From positions 1,984,992 to 2,048,991 of the forward strand of contig NZ_CP132333.1 of NCBI RefSeq assembly GCF_030758935.1: a stretch of 64,000 nt of DNA, given 5' to 3'. The position numbers and the translations under genes are program-made. The notes below the pieces were generated by a model. The model was not told where the DNA came from. It was given only the letters and a program-made list of their open reading frames with translations, and did not search any database. Positions 61,634 to 64,000 of the stretch are shown here, piece after piece (the stretch's first letter is position 1; each line of letters starts with the position of its first letter). This DNA comes from Geothrix sp. PMB-07 (GTDB lineage Bacteria > Acidobacteriota > Holophagae > Holophagales > Holophagaceae).

Positions 61634-62568
61634 TTGGGCCACACGTAGTCGTGGTAGGCATCGATCTCGACGTTCTCCAGCACGCCCAGCGCATCCTCGG
61701 TGAGCACGGCCGCCGAGCAGTAGAGGGAGACCAGATAGGAGGCGATGGCGGTGGCGTCGATGCCCATGTAGCGCACCGACAGACCGGGGGCCTGCTCGCC
61801 GGGCAGCCCGCCCTGGAAGAGCCCCACCACGCCCTGCTTGGCTTCGCCGGTGCGGATCAGGAGGATGCTGGATTTCGCGCTGCCCTTGGCGCCGCTGATG
61901 GGAAGCTTGTCGCTGGGCACCAGGGGGACGCCGCGCCAGGTGAGGAAGGGGTTGCCGAAGATCGTCACCGTCGGCGGCGGAACGCCCCGGCGGGTGCATT
62001 CCCGGCCAAAGGCCGCGATGGTGCGGGGGTGGGCGAGGAAGAAGGCCGGTTCCTTCCAGACCTTCGCCAGCAACTCATCCAGATCATCGGGAGTGGGTGG
62101 GCCCTTGCGGGTGGGAATGCGGAAGGCGGGCGCGGCGTTCTTCAGCAGTCCGTAGTCCTGGTTGTTGATGAGTTCGTATTCCTGCTTTTCCTTGAGGTGT
62201 TCCACCACCAGCCGGAGCTGTTCCTTGAGTTGGTCATGGGGATGGTTGTACAGATCGGTGATGCGGGTGTGGACGCCCACCACCGACTTGATGGAGCTGA
62301 GCACGTATTCCCGGGGCTTTTCCACGTAGTCCAGGTACGAGGTCGGAAGCTCCTGCTCCGCCTTGCTGGTGCAGACCACCGCCACCGCGGTGTCACTGTT
62401 CTTGGTCTGGTTCACACGGTAGACGCCCGCCTCGACCGGCACCCAGGACAGGAAGCGGGGCAGCCAGCGGGGCGTGATGATCGAGGTTTGCGCGACGGTT
62501 TTCTGGGCGTTGGCCAGTTGCCTCGCGCCGGCATCGCCGAGCACTCGACGGGGGGTTGGGTCGGACAT
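61630..62568 (-). CDS. Family 2A encapsulin shell protein (SrpI-like)
   Basis: 312 aa, an HK97-fold shell protein of the SrpI group. The N-terminal arm is LGDAGARQLANAQKTVAQTSIITPRWLPRFLSWVPVEAG. Other family segments are YRVNQTKNSD, NNQDYGLLKNAAPAFRI, FFLAHPRTIAAFGRECTRRGVPPPTV and RYMGIDATAIASYLVSLYCSAAVL, with the C-terminus ENVEIDAYHDYVWPK. GAGGAG precedes the ATG. Family 2A shells self-assemble into ~24-nm particles around cysteine desulfurase, which is the next, overlapping gene. There is no cyclic-nucleotide-binding insertion, which separates 2A from 2B. Confidence 0.93.
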   Translation of the reverse strand: MSDPTPRRVLGDAGARQLANAQKTVAQTSIITPRWLPRFLSWVPVEAGVYRVNQTKNSDTAVAVVCTSKAEQELPTSYLDYVEKPREYVLSSIKSVVGVHTRITDLYNHPHDQLKEQLRLVVEHLKEKQEYELINNQDYGLLKNAAPAFRIPTRKGPPTPDDLDELLAKVWKEPAFFLAHPRTIAAFGRECTRRGVPPPTVTIFGNPFLTWRGVPLVPSDKLPISGAKGSAKSSILLIRTGEAKQGVVGLFQGGLPGEQAPGLSVRYMGIDATAIASYLVSLYCSAAVLTEDALGVLENVEIDAYHDYVWPK

Positions 62569-62630
62569 GGGGGCTCCTCGTGGGATGGGGCGGCAAGGGG
62601 CCGCCTGGGGGGTGGAAGGTGGTGCCGGAA

Positions 62631-64000
62631 TCAGTAGCGGGGCAGGGAGTGGTCGATGCGTTCGGCCCAGGCATCCACGCCACCGGCGAGCACCTGGAGG
62701 TGGCCGAATCCCGCCTTCCGCAGCAGCCGGTAGGCCTCCAGGCTGCGTCCGCTCCTGTGGCAGTGGAGGGTGTAGCTGTTGGCGGAATCCAGTTCGTGCA
62801 GGCGCGCGGGAAGCTGGCTCAAGGGATAGCGGATGGCCCCGGGGATGCCGACGATCTGGGCCTCGTGGTCTTCGCGGACATCGAGCAAAGCCAACGTCTC
62901 TCCGCTTTGGCGGCGTGCATGGAATTCCTCCACCGTGACCGTGGGGATGCCTTGGCCATCTCCCTCGGGTTCGGCTCCCCGGACCTGGCAGAAGGCTTCG
63001 TAATCCACCAGGGCCGTGATGCTGGGGGAAGGCCCGCAGACGGCGCAGTGGGGATCCTTGCGCACCGAGAGTTCGCGGAACTGGAAATCCAGGGCGTCAA
63101 ACCAGGACAGGCGGCCCACCAACGGCTCACCCACGCCAAGGATGAGCTTGAGGACTTCCAGGGCCTGCAGGGAACCGATGATGCCCGGGAGCACCCCGAG
63201 CACGCCGCCTTCCGCACAGGAGGGCACCAGGCCCGGAGGCGGCGGCTCAGGGAAAAGACAGCGGTAACAGGGGCCACGGCTGGCATCAAACACGCTCACC
63301 TGGCCCTCGAAGCGGAAGATGCTGGCGTAGACATTGGGCTTGCCGGAGAGCACGCAGGCATCGTTCACCAGGTACCGGGTGGGAAAGTTGTCGGTGCCGT
63401 CGGCGATGATGTCGTAGCCCTCGAACAGCTCCAGGGCGTTCCAGCTGGCCAGTTGCAGGGAGTGCGTGACGACCTCGATCTCGGGATTGAGGTCCGTGAG
63501 CCGCTCCTTGGCGGCATCCAGCTTGGGCCGCCCCACATCCGCGGTGGAATAGAGCACCTGCCGCTGGAGGTTGGTGAGATCCAGGGTGTCGAAATCCACC
63601 AGTCCGATGGTGCCCACCCCCGCGGCGGCCAGGTAGAGGGCCAGCGGCGAACCCAGTCCCCCCGCGCCGATGCAGAGCACCTTCGCGCCCTTGAGGCGCT
63701 TCTGCCCTTCCAGGGTGACCTCCGGCATGATCAGGTGGCGGCTGTAGCGGAGGATCTCCTCGCGGGAGAAGCGGACCTCCGGGGCCCCACCCGCGATGGC
63801 GGGAACGATGGTGAGAACGTCGCCGTCCTTGAGACTCACTTCCTGGAGGGAAGGGGCCAGCACGCGCACGTTCTGATCCTCCAGGTAGAGGTTCACGAAG
63901 CTGCGAAGGGCGCCTTGTTCATCCAGCAGCTGGCTGGCTAGATCGGGGCTCAGGGCCGCCAGCGCGGCGATGGCTTCTTGGGCGGTGCTGGCCTCGACCT
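62631..64000 (-). CDS. MoaD/ThiS-MoeB-rhodanese fusion (5' partial at window edge)
   Basis: The frame is open from 64000, so the N-terminus is cut. The first visible ~65 residues match a MoaD-like beta-grasp domain (AIAALAALSPDLASQLLDEQ, SFVNLYLEDQNVRVL, DGDVLTIVPAIAGG). The E1-like MoeB domain follows: GAGGLGSPLALYLAAAGVG, Arg in NFPTRYLVND, zinc pairs CYRCLFPEP and CAVCGPSP, and Cys in VPSCAEGGVLG. The C-terminal rhodanese domain carries active-site LHCHRSGRS. MoeB adenylates the MoaD Gly-Gly end, and rhodanese can supply persulfide for a thiocarboxylate. The Gly-Gly is internal here. It probably draws sulfur from the neighbouring desulfurase. A methionine inside the MoaD domain should not be taken as the start. 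Confidence 0.88.
   Translation of the reverse strand, partial: VEASTAQEAIAALAALSPDLASQLLDEQGALRSFVNLYLEDQNVRVLAPSLQEVSLKDGDVLTIVPAIAGGAPEVRFSREEILRYSRHLIMPEVTLEGQKRLKGAKVLCIGAGGLGSPLALYLAAAGVGTIGLVDFDTLDLTNLQRQVLYSTADVGRPKLDAAKERLTDLNPEIEVVTHSLQLASWNALELFEGYDIIADGTDNFPTRYLVNDACVLSGKPNVYASIFRFEGQVSVFDASRGPCYRCLFPEPPPPGLVPSCAEGGVLGVLPGIIGSLQALEVLKLILGVGEPLVGRLSWFDALDFQFRELSVRKDPHCAVCGPSPSITALVDYEAFCQVRGAEPEGDGQGIPTVTVEEFHARRQSGETLALLDVREDHEAQIVGIPGAIRYPLSQLPARLHELDSANSYTLHCHRSGRSLEAYRLLRKAGFGHLQVLAGGVDAWAERIDHSLPRY

Noticed and set aside
60107-61999. An upstream extension of the cysteine desulfurase frame beyond 61633
   Set aside because: The extension overlaps the encapsulin gene and reads as Arg/His-rich shadow sequence; ATG 61633 overlaps the encapsulin stop as ATGA.
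1-64000. tRNA, rRNA, CRISPR array or intact transposase
   Set aside because: I looked for cloverleaf-like, rRNA-like and regularly spaced repeat patterns and for transposase motifs in the gaps and saw none; a tRNAscan or Infernal run would settle small RNAs.

Overview
The window is about 64 kb of GC-rich, gene-dense bacterial DNA. It has outer-membrane beta-barrels and a TonB-dependent receptor with a carboxypeptidase-like regulatory domain. It also has lipid-A-type glycosyltransferases, a BshA homologue, two beta-propeller sensors and a class I lanthipeptide leader of the LSLNKETL type. Together these fit a Gram-negative, Acidobacteriota-like organism (Holophagae such as Geothrix or Holophaga is my best guess). 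That assignment is inference; no rRNA or other phylogenetic marker is present, and I saw no tRNA, rRNA or CRISPR array.

Layout. 0-7.4 kb (+): an envelope-sugar locus with a NeuD-type acyltransferase fused to a FemAB-like domain (cut by the left edge), an ArnA-type UDP-glucuronate dehydrogenase/decarboxylase, an SGNH hydrolase, two ArnT-like glycosyltransferases and an ArnE/F-like flippase subunit. 7.4-31.3 kb: mostly housekeeping and signalling genes: GH20 hexosaminidase, propeller histidine kinase, acyl-CoA ligase, beta-lactamase-fold hydrolase with a possible operator, Ski2-like helicase, a chemoreceptor split by a -1 frame change, alcohol dehydrogenase, diguanylate cyclase, DivIVA, YggT, BshA, a propeller protein with a CxxC tail, and hemerythrin. 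31.3-42.8 kb (-): a NarL-type two-component pair followed by a ROK kinase, FucP/NagP-like MFS transporter, GH2 exo-glucosaminidase, beta-barrel proteins and an Oar-like receptor. This second set looks like a glucosamine/chitosan-oligosaccharide utilisation locus.

The most interesting region is 44.7-58.8 kb. It appears to be a complete class I lanthipeptide system: a LytS/LytTR pair, a second LytTR regulator, a 52-residue precursor (lanA) with four Ser/Thr and four Cys after a Gly-Gly site, and a convergent five-gene operon. The operon encodes LanC cyclase, full-length LanB dehydratase, a HlyD-type adaptor, a C39 peptidase-ABC exporter and a second ABC exporter whose C39-like domain lacks catalytic residues. 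Paired 9-bp direct repeats with LytTR-site geometry lie upstream of lanA. Three copies of a roughly 43-bp repeat, all pointing inward, lie upstream of the three other transcription units. They could be regulatory sites or remnant insertion-sequence ends.

58.8-64 kb (-): DNA polymerase IV, then a family 2A encapsulin module made of a cysteine desulfurase with a disordered N-terminal extension, the SrpI-like shell protein, and a MoaD-MoeB-rhodanese fusion running off the right edge. This is a likely compartment for sulfur storage or delivery.
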